DNA of 64,000 nucleotides from Candidatus Roseilinea sp. (GCA_026003755.1 BPHV01000002.1:682001-746000); one strand, 5' to 3'; numbered from the stretch's first letter, positions 9,857-18,985 are shown. Translations and numbers: made by a program. Notes: generated by a model from the sequence alone, not told the origin.

Positions 9857-10913
9857 GCGCGCACGAGAGCGCGTCTTCGCCATGTGCGCCTTCGCCATCT
9901 GCCGGCAAGGCGCGAGATTCCAGATGAATGGAGGCCGAATGGGTGTTCTTGAGCGCTGTCCCCTCGGCTGCGACCGGAGACCAGACCGGCTGATGGACGC
10001 GCGCGGCGGTGTGGCGCGCCATCAACATCGTCGAGGTCATGTGCACGAAGCCAAGCTCGTCCAGGATCGGGAGCATCCAGCTCTGGTAGTGCCGCACGGT
10101 GAGATAAACCGGCCGCCAAGCGCGCCGCATCAGATGCGCCAGCGCGAAGCGGAGGGTGGGCAACGCGTCCTGCTCGGCGTCAGGCCGGAAGAGCGCTTGC
10201 ATGCCGTAGCCACGCTTGCCCTGACGCACCGAAACGTGCGCGACCAGCTCGTTGCCGCGCATTAACACAAAGCCGCGATCCATGCGATGCATCGAGCGCA
10301 GCAGGTCGAACGACACTTCGGCCTGGTACGTCATCTTCGGCGCAGCGCGCAAGTGCAACGCTTTGATCAGCGGCTCGTCGTCTTTGGTCTGCTCGCGCAG
10401 CCCGTTGACTTCTGGCAACGACGCCAGGTTCGGCTTGTTGGCTAGCTTGAGGACATCCTGTTGGATGAGCGGGACGAAGCCGGCGGCTTGCAACGCTTCA
10501 GCCTCGCCGCCCATTTCAGGGGCTTCGGCGACGATATGATGCGCCCCGCGCTGAGCCGCTTCGACGGCAAATTCCTGCGCGAGATACATCCACGCCTCCA
10601 TCAACTCATCCGATTGTGCGTGAGGCGCCATCAACACAAGCGCAGCGCGCCGACAGCTCGCCGCGCTATCTTCGGCGCTGTTGCCGTTCGCACCCGGCAG
10701 CACATACATTACGCCAAAGGCTTCAATATCACGATCGGCGTCGCGTTCGACCAGCACCACGGCGTGGTCGCGCCCGCCCCCCAAATACGAGCGAATCGCA
10801 TCGCGCAGCGGATTTACCCCTTCAACCGCCACCAGCTCGCAGGCCAGCGGCCGGGCCAGCGCGGTCAGCCGCTGAACGACGCTTACATCACGGATGTCGA
10901 ACGGACGAATCAT
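9828..10913 (-). CDS. GNAT-like acetyltransferase (tandem domain)
   Basis: The ATG at 10913 is preferred to a TTG at 10934 because the fold begins at MIRPFDIRDVSVVQRL, the usual first strand of GNAT proteins. There appear to be two halves. Residues about 1-165 end with an AEAPEMGGEAEALQAAGFVPL stretch, and residues 175-310 end with VRHYQSWMLPILDELGFVHM; both have the strand-then-helix end of a GNAT domain. The C-terminal 50 residues are low complexity and lie over the start of the R3H ATPase gene. Substrate unknown. First gene of the minus-strand operon. Confidence 0.65.
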   Translation of the reverse strand: MIRPFDIRDVSVVQRLTALARPLACELVAVEGVNPLRDAIRSYLGGGRDHAVVLVERDADRDIEAFGVMYVLPGANGNSAEDSAASCRRAALVLMAPHAQSDELMEAWMYLAQEFAVEAAQRGAHHIVAEAPEMGGEAEALQAAGFVPLIQQDVLKLANKPNLASLPEVNGLREQTKDDEPLIKALHLRAAPKMTYQAEVSFDLLRSMHRMDRGFVLMRGNELVAHVSVRQGKRGYGMQALFRPDAEQDALPTLRFALAHLMRRAWRPVYLTVRHYQSWMLPILDELGFVHMTSTMLMARHTAARVHQPVWSPVAAEGTALKNTHSASIHLESRALPADGEGAHGEDALSCAHDYARTANH

Positions 10914-11053
10914 CCTCGAGTGACAATTTGCCAACGCCGGGCACGGATATGCGGCCGGTCGCCGGCCACGTGCCCCGCCCGACTGAGTGAGATTCTACCC
11001 CAGCGCCCACCATCGGGTGCGGGATTCGGGTCACCCTTTACAATCGCGCCGGT

Positions 11054-12184
11054 ATGAACTACTTCCGAGAACAAATCCTGACCTTGCCCCAACTCATCGC
11101 AGAGATATCGGAAGCCTTCCTCAACGAAGCTGCGCGCGCCCTCGACGACCATTTCTGTCGCGCCTTGGAGCGGCTTTACGTCATCGGCTGTGGCGATAGC
11201 CACTTCGCTGCGCTGGCCACCGAGTTCGCGTTCGAGTCTATCGCCGGCGTGGCCACCGAAGCACAGAATGCCATGACCTTCTCACGCTACGGCGTGATCC
11301 ACTTTGATGCGCCGGGGTTCGCGCCGCGCGCAAGCGCCAGCGCGGTGATCGGCGTCTCAGTCTCCGGCGGCGTCTCGCGCACCATCGAGGGCATATTGCG
11401 CGCGAAAGCGCGAGGCTTGCGCACTTTTGCCGTGACCAACAGCGAACAGACGCCCATCGCTCAGGCCGCCGGCGCCGTGCTGACCACTCGCGCGCCCGAC
11501 GTGCCCAACGCGGCCGGCGTGCAAGTGCCCGGCGCGCGCTCGTACTTCGCCTCAATGGTGATGCTGTACTCCTGCGCGCTGCGCATAGCGGCAGCCCGCG
11601 AGCGTGACGTGCGCGTCTGGCGCACCCACCTATCGGACATGGGCCGCTGGGCGCAACACACGATCGAGATGAGCGACGTGCCGGCGCGCGCGTTGGCCGA
11701 GCGCACCCTCGACGCAGGGGAGTTCGTGTTCTGCGGCAGCGGGCCGAACTTCGGCACGGCGCAGTTCTGCGCGGCGAAGGTGCTGGAGGCGAGCGGCGAC
11801 TCGGCCATCGGCCAGGACGTGGAGGAGTGGGCGCACTTACAGTATTTCGCCAAGGCGGTGGACACGCCGACGTTTCTCATCTCGGCAAACGAGCGCGACG
11901 CCAGCCGCGCCGCCGAGGTGAAGACGGCGATGCAGGCCATCGGACGGCGCGTGATCGAGGTCTCTCCACAAGGCGCAGCGATTTCAGCCGACGGCTTTCA
12001 TCTGCCCTATGCGCCATGCCCGGAGGTCTTCTCGCCACTGCTGGCATGTATCCCGGCGATGCTGTTCGCGGCCCACCGCGCAGAGTTGCTGGGCGAGCCG
12101 TATTTCCGTGCTTTCGGCGGCGGACGCAGCATCGAAGGCGGCGGGGGCATCAGCCGCATCCGCACCAGCGCGCTGGTCGTTTGA
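11054..12184 (+). CDS. SIS-domain sugar-phosphate isomerase family protein
   Basis: This 376-residue protein has two SIS (sugar isomerase) domains. The first includes YVIGCGDSHFAALATEF and the SVSGGVSRTIEGI loop, which corresponds to the phosphosugar-binding serine loop. The second contains FVFCGSGPNFGTAQFCAAK and the acidic segment DVEEWAHLQYF. This matches GlmS isomerase-half / AgaS-like proteins without the glutaminase domain. It likely binds an amino- or keto-sugar phosphate in the cytosol. The gene is divergent from the GNAT-led operon, with a 140 bp shared upstream region. Confidence 0.82.
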   Translation: MNYFREQILTLPQLIAEISEAFLNEAARALDDHFCRALERLYVIGCGDSHFAALATEFAFESIAGVATEAQNAMTFSRYGVIHFDAPGFAPRASASAVIGVSVSGGVSRTIEGILRAKARGLRTFAVTNSEQTPIAQAAGAVLTTRAPDVPNAAGVQVPGARSYFASMVMLYSCALRIAAARERDVRVWRTHLSDMGRWAQHTIEMSDVPARALAERTLDAGEFVFCGSGPNFGTAQFCAAKVLEASGDSAIGQDVEEWAHLQYFAKAVDTPTFLISANERDASRAAEVKTAMQAIGRRVIEVSPQGAAISADGFHLPYAPCPEVFSPLLACIPAMLFAAHRAELLGEPYFRAFGGGRSIEGGGGISRIRTSALVV

Positions 12185-12187
12185 CGC

Positions 12188-12823
12188 TCACAACCGAGGC
12201 GCCACCCCAACAAGAGCGCATAACTCGCGGTAACCTGCCACGCCTAGCGCCAGCGCCACTTCTTCGGCGTAGATCTGAAAGACATACTCCGGATTGCCCG
12301 CGCAGCCCTCGTAGCATCCGCCGCCGCGATTGAAAAGGTCGTTTTCATCGTCCAGCGTCAGGCGCCTCACCGGCAAGGGGCGGCCATCTGCATCCGCATA
12401 CTCATCCACCAGCGGGAAGAGGCAACAGTAGTAGGGCTTCAGCTCCCAGGCGGGGCGACCCTGGGCGACGCAGGCAGCTTGAATTGCGCAGTAGCGATCT
12501 TCGGGGCGCAAAAACACACACGTGGTGCCGCTGGGGTGAGATGGGTCTTCCACTGTTGTTGTGCCGGTATACTGCCCCGATGGAAAGGTGGGATCATCGT
12601 CGTGCAGTTCGGCAAACCAGGTGCTTGGATCGCGTCGCGCCGCCGGCATGAAAGGCTGGATACGCTCGGCCTGGGCGATGATGCGCTGGGCGTGCGCGTA
12701 GTCCACCCACACCCCATCGGCGCAACAGCCGGCTTTACACCGGGCGACCTGGCAACGCCGGATCGCCTTCTTTTGCAGCAACTTGTCGTCTATCACGTAG
12801 CCGTTGATGATAATGTCGGCCAT
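12188..12823 (-). CDS. DUF3109 family cysteine-rich protein
   Basis: The 211-residue protein has clustered cysteines: CQVARCKAGCC near residues 24-34, then CAIQAACVAQGRP, YYCCLFPL and GGGCYEGC. The arrangement matches the DUF3109 family, whose function is unknown and which is thought to bind metal or an iron-sulfur centre. There is no signal peptide, so it is cytosolic. It is convergent with the SIS gene (3 bp gap) and precedes no obvious partner except the small YtxH gene 11 bp upstream of it, with which it is probably cotranscribed. Confidence 0.8.
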   Translation of the reverse strand: MADIIINGYVIDDKLLQKKAIRRCQVARCKAGCCADGVWVDYAHAQRIIAQAERIQPFMPAARRDPSTWFAELHDDDPTFPSGQYTGTTTVEDPSHPSGTTCVFLRPEDRYCAIQAACVAQGRPAWELKPYYCCLFPLVDEYADADGRPLPVRRLTLDDENDLFNRGGGCYEGCAGNPEYVFQIYAEEVALALGVAGYRELCALVGVAPRL

Positions 12824-12834
12824 GCTTCACTGAC

Positions 12835-13044
12835 TCACTGGCCGCGCAGCCGGTTGAGTTGCTCCTCCAGCTCGCGCTGTCTTTGCTCAGCAGCGCGACG
12901 CCCTTCTTCCAGAATTTCATCCACCTCGCGCTTGATGTCTTCGCGCAAGTCCTCACCGGATTTGGGCGCAAGTAACAAACCAATGATCGCGCCGCCAATT
13001 GCGCCGATGATCAAGCCGTTCAAAAAGCTGTCAAATTTACCCAT
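12835..13044 (-). CDS. Small YtxH-domain protein
   Basis: The 69-residue protein has a glycine-rich hydrophobic N-terminal segment (GLIIGAIGGAIIGLLLAPKS) followed by a highly charged helix likely to form a coiled coil. This is the classic YtxH/general-stress-protein layout, a small membrane-anchored protein of unknown mechanism. A strong AGGAGG Shine-Dalgarno sits 9-10 bases before the ATG (plus-strand cctcct near 13053). It lies upstream of the DUF3109 gene in the same direction. Confidence 0.85.
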   Translation of the reverse strand: MGKFDSFLNGLIIGAIGGAIIGLLLAPKSGEDLREDIKREVDEILEEGRRAAEQRQRELEEQLNRLRGQ

Positions 13045-13164
13045 AATGCGTGTTCCTCCTCACCTGGATTAACACTGTATGCCAGGCCAAGTTATGCGGC
13101 ACCTGCGTTTCAGGCTGGCCGAACGACGCATGGCTTTTGTGGGGTCGCTAAAATAGCCCAAATC

Positions 13165-14280
13165 ATGACCACCCAACGACTGAGTAGATTGAAGCAGGCG
13201 CAGCAGTTGGCCAATATAGATTATGTTGCGCTTGTGCCTGGCCCCAACTTGGTTTACTTCACCGGCCTGAACATGCACTTGAGCGAGCGGCCGATCGTGG
13301 CGTTGTTCCCCGCCGACGACACGCCGCCCGTGCTCATTGCGCCTTTCTTCGAGGTTGGCAAGGCGACCGGTGGGCCTGTCGCGCTGGATTGGCAGGTATA
13401 TAGCTACAAGGACGGCACACCCTACCAAGATGCCTTCCGCCAAGCAGCGCAAGTGCGCGGCCTGCGCGGCAAGACCATCGCCATCGAGCCGTTGCAGATG
13501 CGCATGTTGGAGTGGACGCTGCTTAGCGAGGCTGCGCCCGGCATCCGGCAGGCGTCGGCCACCGACCTGATTGCACCGCTGCGCATGGTGAAGGATGCCG
13601 ATGAGGTCAACGCGATGCGTCGCGCGGTTGAGCTGGCCGAGGCGGCTTTGACGCAAGCGTTAGAGGAGATTCGCGAAGGCATGACCGAGCGCCAGGTGGC
13701 CAACCTGATGCTGCGCCACTTGCTGGCCGCCGGCGCGCAGGAGATGCTGTTCGAGCCGCTCGTGCAATCGGGGCCAAATGGGGCCAACCCACACGGCGTG
13801 TCCGGCGACCGGCCCTTGCGCCGGGGCGACATGGTGGTCATTGATTTTGGGCTGAAGGTAGACAACTACGGCAGCGACATCACGCGCACGCTTGCCATCG
13901 GCGAACCGGACGCGCAGATGCGCGATGCCTACGAGGTGGTGAAAGCCGCCAACGCCGCCGGGCGCGCCGCAGCCCGGCCAGGAGCGACAGGTGAGGGGGT
14001 GGACCGCGCCGCGCGCAGCGTGATCGAAGCAGCCGGCTACGGCGCATATTTCACCCATCGCACCGGCCACGGCTTGGGCCTGGAAGGGCACGAGCCGCCC
14101 TACATCGTCGCAGGCGATACAACCGCATTGCAACCGGGCATGACCTTCACGGTCGAGCCGGGCATCTACATCCCCGGCAAAGGGGGGATACGCATCGAGG
14201 ACGACGTGCTCATCACCGAAGACGGCAGCCGGAGCCTGACCTCGTTCACCCGCGACCTGATCTGCCTCCCCCGTCCGTGA
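13165..14280 (+). CDS. M24 family Xaa-Pro aminopeptidase-like metallopeptidase
   Basis: The protein has 371 residues. An N-terminal creatinase-like domain (to about 135) precedes the pita-bread catalytic domain. Dinuclear metal ligands are visible in VIDFGLKVDNYGSDITRT (two Asp), HRTGHGLGLEGHEP (His), TVEPGIY (Glu) and GIRIEDDV (Glu). This is the PepP/PepQ family, which removes N-terminal residues before proline. No signal peptide. The following ATP-grasp gene overlaps its stop by 4 bp, so the two are translationally coupled. Confidence 0.93.
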   Translation: MTTQRLSRLKQAQQLANIDYVALVPGPNLVYFTGLNMHLSERPIVALFPADDTPPVLIAPFFEVGKATGGPVALDWQVYSYKDGTPYQDAFRQAAQVRGLRGKTIAIEPLQMRMLEWTLLSEAAPGIRQASATDLIAPLRMVKDADEVNAMRRAVELAEAALTQALEEIREGMTERQVANLMLRHLLAAGAQEMLFEPLVQSGPNGANPHGVSGDRPLRRGDMVVIDFGLKVDNYGSDITRTLAIGEPDAQMRDAYEVVKAANAAGRAAARPGATGEGVDRAARSVIEAAGYGAYFTHRTGHGLGLEGHEPPYIVAGDTTALQPGMTFTVEPGIYIPGKGGIRIEDDVLITEDGSRSLTSFTRDLICLPRP

Positions 14281-15203
14281 TGGCTGTGACACCCAACCGG
14301 CGCTGCGCTTCTGATCTGCTGATCCTGTGGGGCTGGGAATATGACGCTGATTTCGTCGCCATGCTGGTCCGCGCGTGCGCAATGCGCAACGTCAGCACGC
14401 GCGTCTGCGGCATAGACGAGCTGGCCCAACTGCCTGCATGGTTGGATTCGGGCGAAATCCGCGCGCGCGTCGGCCTGGACCGCGTATGGGACTGGGGCGG
14501 GGAATATGAGCGACACATTGAGGCGATGCAACGCAACGTGCCATTGATGGTCAACGACTATGCGCGTGTGCGGCGCGCCTGGAACAAGCTGACGATGCAC
14601 ATGACGTTGATTGCGCATGGCATCTATGTGCCGTACCTCATCCTCCTGCCGTCGTATGAAGAACAGCCCAACCTGCCGCGCGTGAACCTCTCGCCGCTCG
14701 GCGGCAGGTTTTCGGTGAAGAGCGTGCACAGCGGCGGCAGCGGCGTGTTAGAGCCCGTGACGCGCTGGGAAGATGTGCTTGTGAAGCGCCTCGAGTGGCC
14801 TAGCGAACAGACGATCTTGCAAGCCTGGGTCGAACCGAAGTTGCTCGGCAAGCGCCGGGCTTGGTTTCGCGTGTTCTACGCTTGCGGCAGCACCTTCCTG
14901 TGCTGGGCCGATGACCGCACCCATGTTCAAGAGCCGGTCTCGCCGGAGGACGAAAGTCGCTACCAACTGAGCATCCTGCGCGGCCTCGCCCAGCAAATCG
15001 CCGGATTGTGTGAACTCAACCTGTTCTCAACTGAAATTGCGCTCGATCAACATAACCTGTGGCAGGTGTGCGACTACGTCAACGAACCCTGCGATTTTCG
15101 GCTGAAGTCCACCGCCGTCAACGGCGTGCCCGATGAAGTCGTGGCGACAATCTGCGACCGCATCGCCGGCTGGGTCAAACGTCGGGCGCAAGCAGCCCAT
15201 TAA
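14277..15203 (+). CDS. ATP-grasp fold protein of unknown substrate
   Basis: The protein has 308 residues. Either GTG at 14277 or ATG at 14280 could start it. The order of elements fits an ATP-grasp ligase: a helix-rich N-terminus with NKLTMHMTLIAHGIYVP, a glycine-rich lysine loop (FSVKSVHSGGSGV), then a basic strand and a C-terminal metal site (STEIALDQHNLWQVCDYVNE) that resembles the acidic and Asn ligands of RimK-like enzymes. Coupling to a peptidase gene hints at amino-acid or peptide chemistry, which is inference only. Confidence 0.6.
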   Translation: MMAVTPNRRCASDLLILWGWEYDADFVAMLVRACAMRNVSTRVCGIDELAQLPAWLDSGEIRARVGLDRVWDWGGEYERHIEAMQRNVPLMVNDYARVRRAWNKLTMHMTLIAHGIYVPYLILLPSYEEQPNLPRVNLSPLGGRFSVKSVHSGGSGVLEPVTRWEDVLVKRLEWPSEQTILQAWVEPKLLGKRRAWFRVFYACGSTFLCWADDRTHVQEPVSPEDESRYQLSILRGLAQQIAGLCELNLFSTEIALDQHNLWQVCDYVNEPCDFRLKSTAVNGVPDEVVATICDRIAGWVKRRAQAAH

Positions 15204-15283
15204 ACGACGCGACGGGAACCAACGGCTTGCCTGTAACGTCTCAACCGAGCAATGACGATATACACAGCACAGGAGGAATAACG

Positions 15284-16018
15284 ATGATAAGACAGTGGTT
15301 GCCCTCCCTGGCCGCCGGCGTGTTGAGCCTGGCTGTCCTGGCCGGACGGCCCGCCTACTCAAATGCAACGCTTGAGCAAAACAATCAACCTCTTCGACGC
15401 ACCGTGACCGTGGTGGGCGTCGGTCGGGCGACAGCCACGCCGAACATCGCCTATGTGACGCTGGGCGTAGACATCATCAACCCTCGGCTGAGCGCTGCGC
15501 TCGCCGAAGCCAACCGCAAAGCGGCGGCGATCATGGCTGCGCTGGAGAAGGCCGGCGTTGCCAAGAAGGACATTCAAACGGCCGAATTCAGCGTCTTCCC
15601 GCAGCAATCGTATGAACCCAACGGCCCGGGCGCGATCACCGGCTATCGCGTGATCAACGCGATGCGGGTGACGGTGCGCAACCTGGACAAGGCGGGCGCA
15701 TTGCTCGACGTGGCCACCAACGCCGGCGCAAATACGGTGTATGGATTGGTCTTCACGATCGAGGATGTCAAAGCCATAGAGGAAAAGGCGCGCAGAGATG
15801 CGATGGCCGACGCCAAGGCTAAAGCCACCGCCCTGGCCGGAGAGGCCGGTGCAAAGGTCAGGCAGGTGCTGACCATCTCGGAGGCCACATTGGGCGGCGG
15901 CCCGGTGCCGGTATTCGCTGCCGCTCAATCCGCCGAGGGGTTGGGCAAGGGCGCACCCATCTCACCCGGCGCGCAGGATGTCGTCATCCAAGTCCAGGTG
16001 ACCTACGAGATCGAGTGA
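15284..16018 (+). CDS. SIMPL domain (DUF541) exported protein
   Basis: ATG at 15284 is chosen because an AGGAGGAAT Shine-Dalgarno lies 8-9 bases upstream and a signal peptide (residues 1-24, hydrophobic core WLPSLAAGVLSLAVLAG) begins there. The mature part carries the SIMPL/DUF541 fold: RTVTVVGVGRATATPNIA at the start and a later KARRDAMADAKAKATALA helix. Family members are periplasmic or extracellular, and some affect oxidative stress or signalling, but the biochemical role is unknown. 244 residues. Confidence 0.88.
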   Translation: MIRQWLPSLAAGVLSLAVLAGRPAYSNATLEQNNQPLRRTVTVVGVGRATATPNIAYVTLGVDIINPRLSAALAEANRKAAAIMAALEKAGVAKKDIQTAEFSVFPQQSYEPNGPGAITGYRVINAMRVTVRNLDKAGALLDVATNAGANTVYGLVFTIEDVKAIEEKARRDAMADAKAKATALAGEAGAKVRQVLTISEATLGGGPVPVFAAAQSAEGLGKGAPISPGAQDVVIQVQVTYEIE

Positions 16019-16031
16019 GCGCGAAAAACGC

Positions 16032-16064
16032 AGGGGCGAGGTGGCTTCAGGTAGCCTCGCCCCT
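16032..16064. terminator. Hairpin between convergent SIMPL and DUF2961 genes
   Basis: A perfect 10 bp inverted repeat, AGGGGCGAGG (16032-16041) and CCTCGCCCCT (16055-16064), with a 13-base loop. It overlaps the stop codon of the minus-strand gene and ends the plus-strand gene 13 bp after its stop. No U-tract follows on either strand, so intrinsic termination is only possible, not certain. Confidence 0.4.
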
Positions 16065-17154
16065 AAATCACCTCTAACCCGTCGCGATCCGGCAACGCCG
16101 GGAAGGGCGCATGGGGTTCGGTCTGATACCAAAACGCCGTTGAAGCGATGTCGTCTTGCAGCGGCAGATACCGTCCGCCGCTGCGCCAGCCCAGCGCTTG
16201 GATCGTCACGCGCAGGTCGCGCTCGAAGCGAATGGGATCGGCGATGTGCCAGCGATACATGCCGAAACGCTGCTGGCTCTGATACAGCCCATCGGGTTTG
16301 ATGACTTGCGGCAGGCCGCTGTAGGGCGTGCAGAACACGCCATACTCCCCTTTAGGGTGCTCGAAGTTCCACGCCCCGCCGAAGTAATCCTCCGTGCCGG
16401 TGCCGCAGATGGTGGGCCATTCGTCGCCGTCCAGATAAAACTTGACCTCGCCCTCGCCCCACCAGCCGTTGTTGTTCACACCCCAGGCCAGATAGGTGCC
16501 GACGTAGTGCCCTTTGCCTTGCACGCCGTCCAGCAGCGTATGCACTGACTTATAGGGCAGCGGATTGCTGCGCCGCCATTGAGCGTGGAAGTAGGCTGCG
16601 TCTTCGGGAACGTGGGTCAGCGCGTAGGTGATCTGGTAGTAACAGACCAACGGGTCGTCGGCCAGGTTCTCCAGCGTGACGCGCGCGGCGCTGCGAAAGG
16701 GCATCTCCCAGTAGGCATTGAAGCCGCCGGCCGGATTGACGCACACGGCCAACGAGGCGACGTTGCAGCGCACACCCCAACCACAGCAAAAGAAATCGCC
16801 CACCGGCGTCTCGACCGAAGGTGTTGCCTCGCCGTCCCAATACATGCGCAGCACGGCGCGCCGCCACTTATCAGGGAACATCGTCATCCAGATGTGCTGG
16901 ATTGCGCCGCTGCCTTCGATCTGGGCCAGCGTGAACGTCGTGCGCGGCGCGATCGAGACCGAAGGTGAGACCTTCCAGCCCTGGCCAAGCTCGCGCGCGG
17001 CGTTCGCGCCTGTGCCTTCGATCGCCATACCGCCCTTGCCCTTCTCACCGGTGAAGTTCTCGGCGCTGATGGAGCGCGTCTGAGCGTTTGAGAGTCGCGA
17101 CAGGTTGCCCAGGTGCATGCCCAGGCCGTTGAAAGGATACGCTGGTGTGCTCAT
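16063..17154 (-). CDS. DUF2961 / GH172-family protein
   Basis: ATG at 17154 is preferred over an upstream in-frame start at 17193 because the family begins with the YPFNGLGMHLGNLSRLSN segment. The protein has 363 residues. The body has SAENFTGEKGKGGMA, IWMTMFPDKWRRAVLRMYWDG and GTGTEDYFGGAWNF, typical of DUF2961. Members of this family, now GH172, include alpha-D-fructofuranosidase / difructose-anhydride and arabinofuranosidase enzymes. No signal peptide, so the substrate is probably an imported oligosaccharide. The exact activity cannot be read from sequence. Confidence 0.85.
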   Translation of the reverse strand: MSTPAYPFNGLGMHLGNLSRLSNAQTRSISAENFTGEKGKGGMAIEGTGANAARELGQGWKVSPSVSIAPRTTFTLAQIEGSGAIQHIWMTMFPDKWRRAVLRMYWDGEATPSVETPVGDFFCCGWGVRCNVASLAVCVNPAGGFNAYWEMPFRSAARVTLENLADDPLVCYYQITYALTHVPEDAAYFHAQWRRSNPLPYKSVHTLLDGVQGKGHYVGTYLAWGVNNNGWWGEGEVKFYLDGDEWPTICGTGTEDYFGGAWNFEHPKGEYGVFCTPYSGLPQVIKPDGLYQSQQRFGMYRWHIADPIRFERDLRVTIQALGWRSGGRYLPLQDDIASTAFWYQTEPHAPFPALPDRDGLEVI

Positions 17155-17311
17155 CGTGCGACGGATTGTGCGATCGCAGCGCCGCTTGTGCAACTACTGC
17201 GAACAACGCCGGCTTCGCAACTCGCCAGCGATCGTTTCTGCTTCAAGGGCGAGCCATCGTAGGTTCGCGCCGGCGAGCCGATCCCCGCCTGTGTGATTAA
17301 ATTCGCTGTGC

Positions 17312-18625
17312 ATGAGTTCTGCAAAAGTCCTCTTCGATCAGGCCCAGCAGGTGCTCCCCGGCGGCGTGACGGCCACGGCGCGCTTTAACAAGGCGCTAGG
17401 GCGCCCGTTCTACATTGCGCGAGGCGATGGCGCGTACGTGTTCGATCTGGATGAGCGCCCCTACGTAGACCTGTGCACCTCGCACGGCGCATCGTTGCTC
17501 GGCCACAATCACCCGGCGATCAAAGCCGCGGTGATGCGCGCGCTGGAGCTGGGGATTATTTGTGCGGCGGAGACGGAATACCAGGTGGCGCTGGCGCAGA
17601 AATTACGCGCGCGGGTGCCTTGCGCGGAGATGGCGCGTTTCTCATCCAGCGGCACCGAGACGATGATGCACGGCCTACGGCTGGCACGCGCGGCAACCGG
17701 CCGCGAGAAGGTCATCAAGTTCGAGGGGCACTTTCACGGCTATTCGGACTTTCTGAACTTCAGTTGGGCGCCGCCGCTGGCGCAGGCCGGTCCGGCCTGC
17801 ACGCCGCTGCCCTACCCCGAATCCACTGGCATCCCTGCCGTAACTGCCCAGACGATCATCATTGCGCCTTTCAACGACCCAGACGCACTGGAAGCAATCT
17901 TCGAGCGGCACGGCCACGAGGTCGCCGCGTTGGTCATGGAGCCGATCAACTACGATTCCGGCTGCATCCCGCCGCAGCCGGGCTTCGTCCAACGTTGTCG
18001 CGAGCTCTGCGATCACTACGGCGCGCTGCTGTTCTTCGACGAGGTGTTGACGGCCTTCCGCGTGGCGCCGGGCGGCGCACAACAATATCTGGGCGTGACG
18101 CCAGACCTGGCCGTGCTGGGCAAAGCGTTTGGCGGGGGCATGCCGATCAGCGCGCTGGTGGGGCGGCGCGAGGTGATGATGCATCTGAAGCCGGCCGGGC
18201 GCGCCGAGATGAGCGGCACCTACCTGGCACATCTGACCGCCGCGCTGGCGGCCGACGCGGCGCTGGACGAGTACGGCCGGCCGGGGTTCTACGAGCGCCT
18301 CGACGCGCTAGGGGAGTACTTCTACGGCGCCTTTCAGGAGCTGATCGCGCGCAGCGGCGTGAAGGTGCGCTTGCAATACATCGGGCCGCGCTTCGGGCTG
18401 TACTTCGGCCTCGACCCAGATCAGCCCGTGGTGAACTACCGGCAGGCTGCGCAGCAGGACCACGAAGCGTTTTTAACCTTCGTGCGCGGATGTATCCGGC
18501 GCGGCGCGTATGTGCACGTCTCGGCGCACCACGGCTTCTCGGCAGCGCATACCGAGGCCGACCTAGATCGCGCGCTGGAGGCCATCGCGGGCGCGCTGGA
18601 GGATGTAAAGCAGAATTGCGGATGA
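17312..18625 (+). CDS. PLP-dependent class III aminotransferase, glutamate-1-semialdehyde-mutase-like
   Basis: The 437-residue protein has the HemL-like layout: an N-terminal VLPGGVTATARF segment, SSSGTETMMHGLRLAR (phosphate loop, about 111-126), FFDEVLTAFR with D243 against the pyridine ring, and the Schiff-base lysine K271 in LGKAFGGGMPIS. Some residues around the GSA mutase active site differ, and such paralogues often act on other amino-ketones. No other heme-pathway genes lie nearby, so I do not call it hemL. It is divergent from the DUF2961 gene. Confidence 0.85.
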   Translation: MSSAKVLFDQAQQVLPGGVTATARFNKALGRPFYIARGDGAYVFDLDERPYVDLCTSHGASLLGHNHPAIKAAVMRALELGIICAAETEYQVALAQKLRARVPCAEMARFSSSGTETMMHGLRLARAATGREKVIKFEGHFHGYSDFLNFSWAPPLAQAGPACTPLPYPESTGIPAVTAQTIIIAPFNDPDALEAIFERHGHEVAALVMEPINYDSGCIPPQPGFVQRCRELCDHYGALLFFDEVLTAFRVAPGGAQQYLGVTPDLAVLGKAFGGGMPISALVGRREVMMHLKPAGRAEMSGTYLAHLTAALAADAALDEYGRPGFYERLDALGEYFYGAFQELIARSGVKVRLQYIGPRFGLYFGLDPDQPVVNYRQAAQQDHEAFLTFVRGCIRRGAYVHVSAHHGFSAAHTEADLDRALEAIAGALEDVKQNCG

Positions 18626-18637
18626 AGAAAGGGAAGA

Positions 18638-18680
18638 CATCCATGCTGCGCGGACTTGTCAGGCCACAGCAGCATGGATG
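18638..18680 (-). terminator. Long inverted repeat ending the sigma/Mau-like operon
   Basis: A perfect 12 bp inverted repeat (18638-18649 with 18669-18680) and a 19-base loop lies between the convergent genes. On the minus strand it follows the 97-residue gene by 11 bases and is followed by a pyrimidine-rich tract (TCTTCCCTTTCTTC), consistent with a terminator for that operon. Confidence 0.5.
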
Positions 18681-18691
18681 CCAACCGTTGA

Positions 18692-18985
18692 TTAGCTGAG
18701 CAAGCGCGCCACAAAACCGACGGCCACGCGCTTGGCCAAACCTCTGTGATCGCCGTTGACGGCCTCGGCGAGGTAGGCGACGCCGTCGGCATCGCTCTTG
18801 GCGCCGGGTATCTCGTAGTACTCGATGATGACCCTGCCCAAAAACTTGCTGTCCTTGCCGGCGGCACTGATGATCGGCTCTTTCGAACTTAACACTTCGG
18901 GAATATTCGCCTTGAGAATTTGCTTGGTCCACTGACCAGGCTGCGGCTCGGTTTGGGCGACGCCGCTGTTCCATCGTTCTGACAT
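18692..18985 (-). CDS. Small soluble protein of unknown function, last gene of the Mau-like operon
   Basis: The 97-residue protein has a clear AGGAGG Shine-Dalgarno 8 bases before its ATG, so it is a real gene. It has no signal peptide and no cysteine. It contains QILKANIPEVLSSKEPI and FLGRVIIEYYEIPG. I do not recognise the family. It is the last gene after the 14-cysteine Tat peptide, 33 bp downstream and in the same direction. Its role is unknown; it could be a chaperone or partner for the peptide. Confidence 0.7.
   Translation of the reverse strand: MSERWNSGVAQTEPQPGQWTKQILKANIPEVLSSKEPIISAAGKDSKFLGRVIIEYYEIPGAKSDADGVAYLAEAVNGDHRGLAKRVAVGFVARLLS

Noticed and set aside
17312-18625. hemL (glutamate-1-semialdehyde mutase) for heme synthesis
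   Set aside because: The fold is right, but no other heme gene is near and HemL-like paralogues are common, so only the broader family is claimed.
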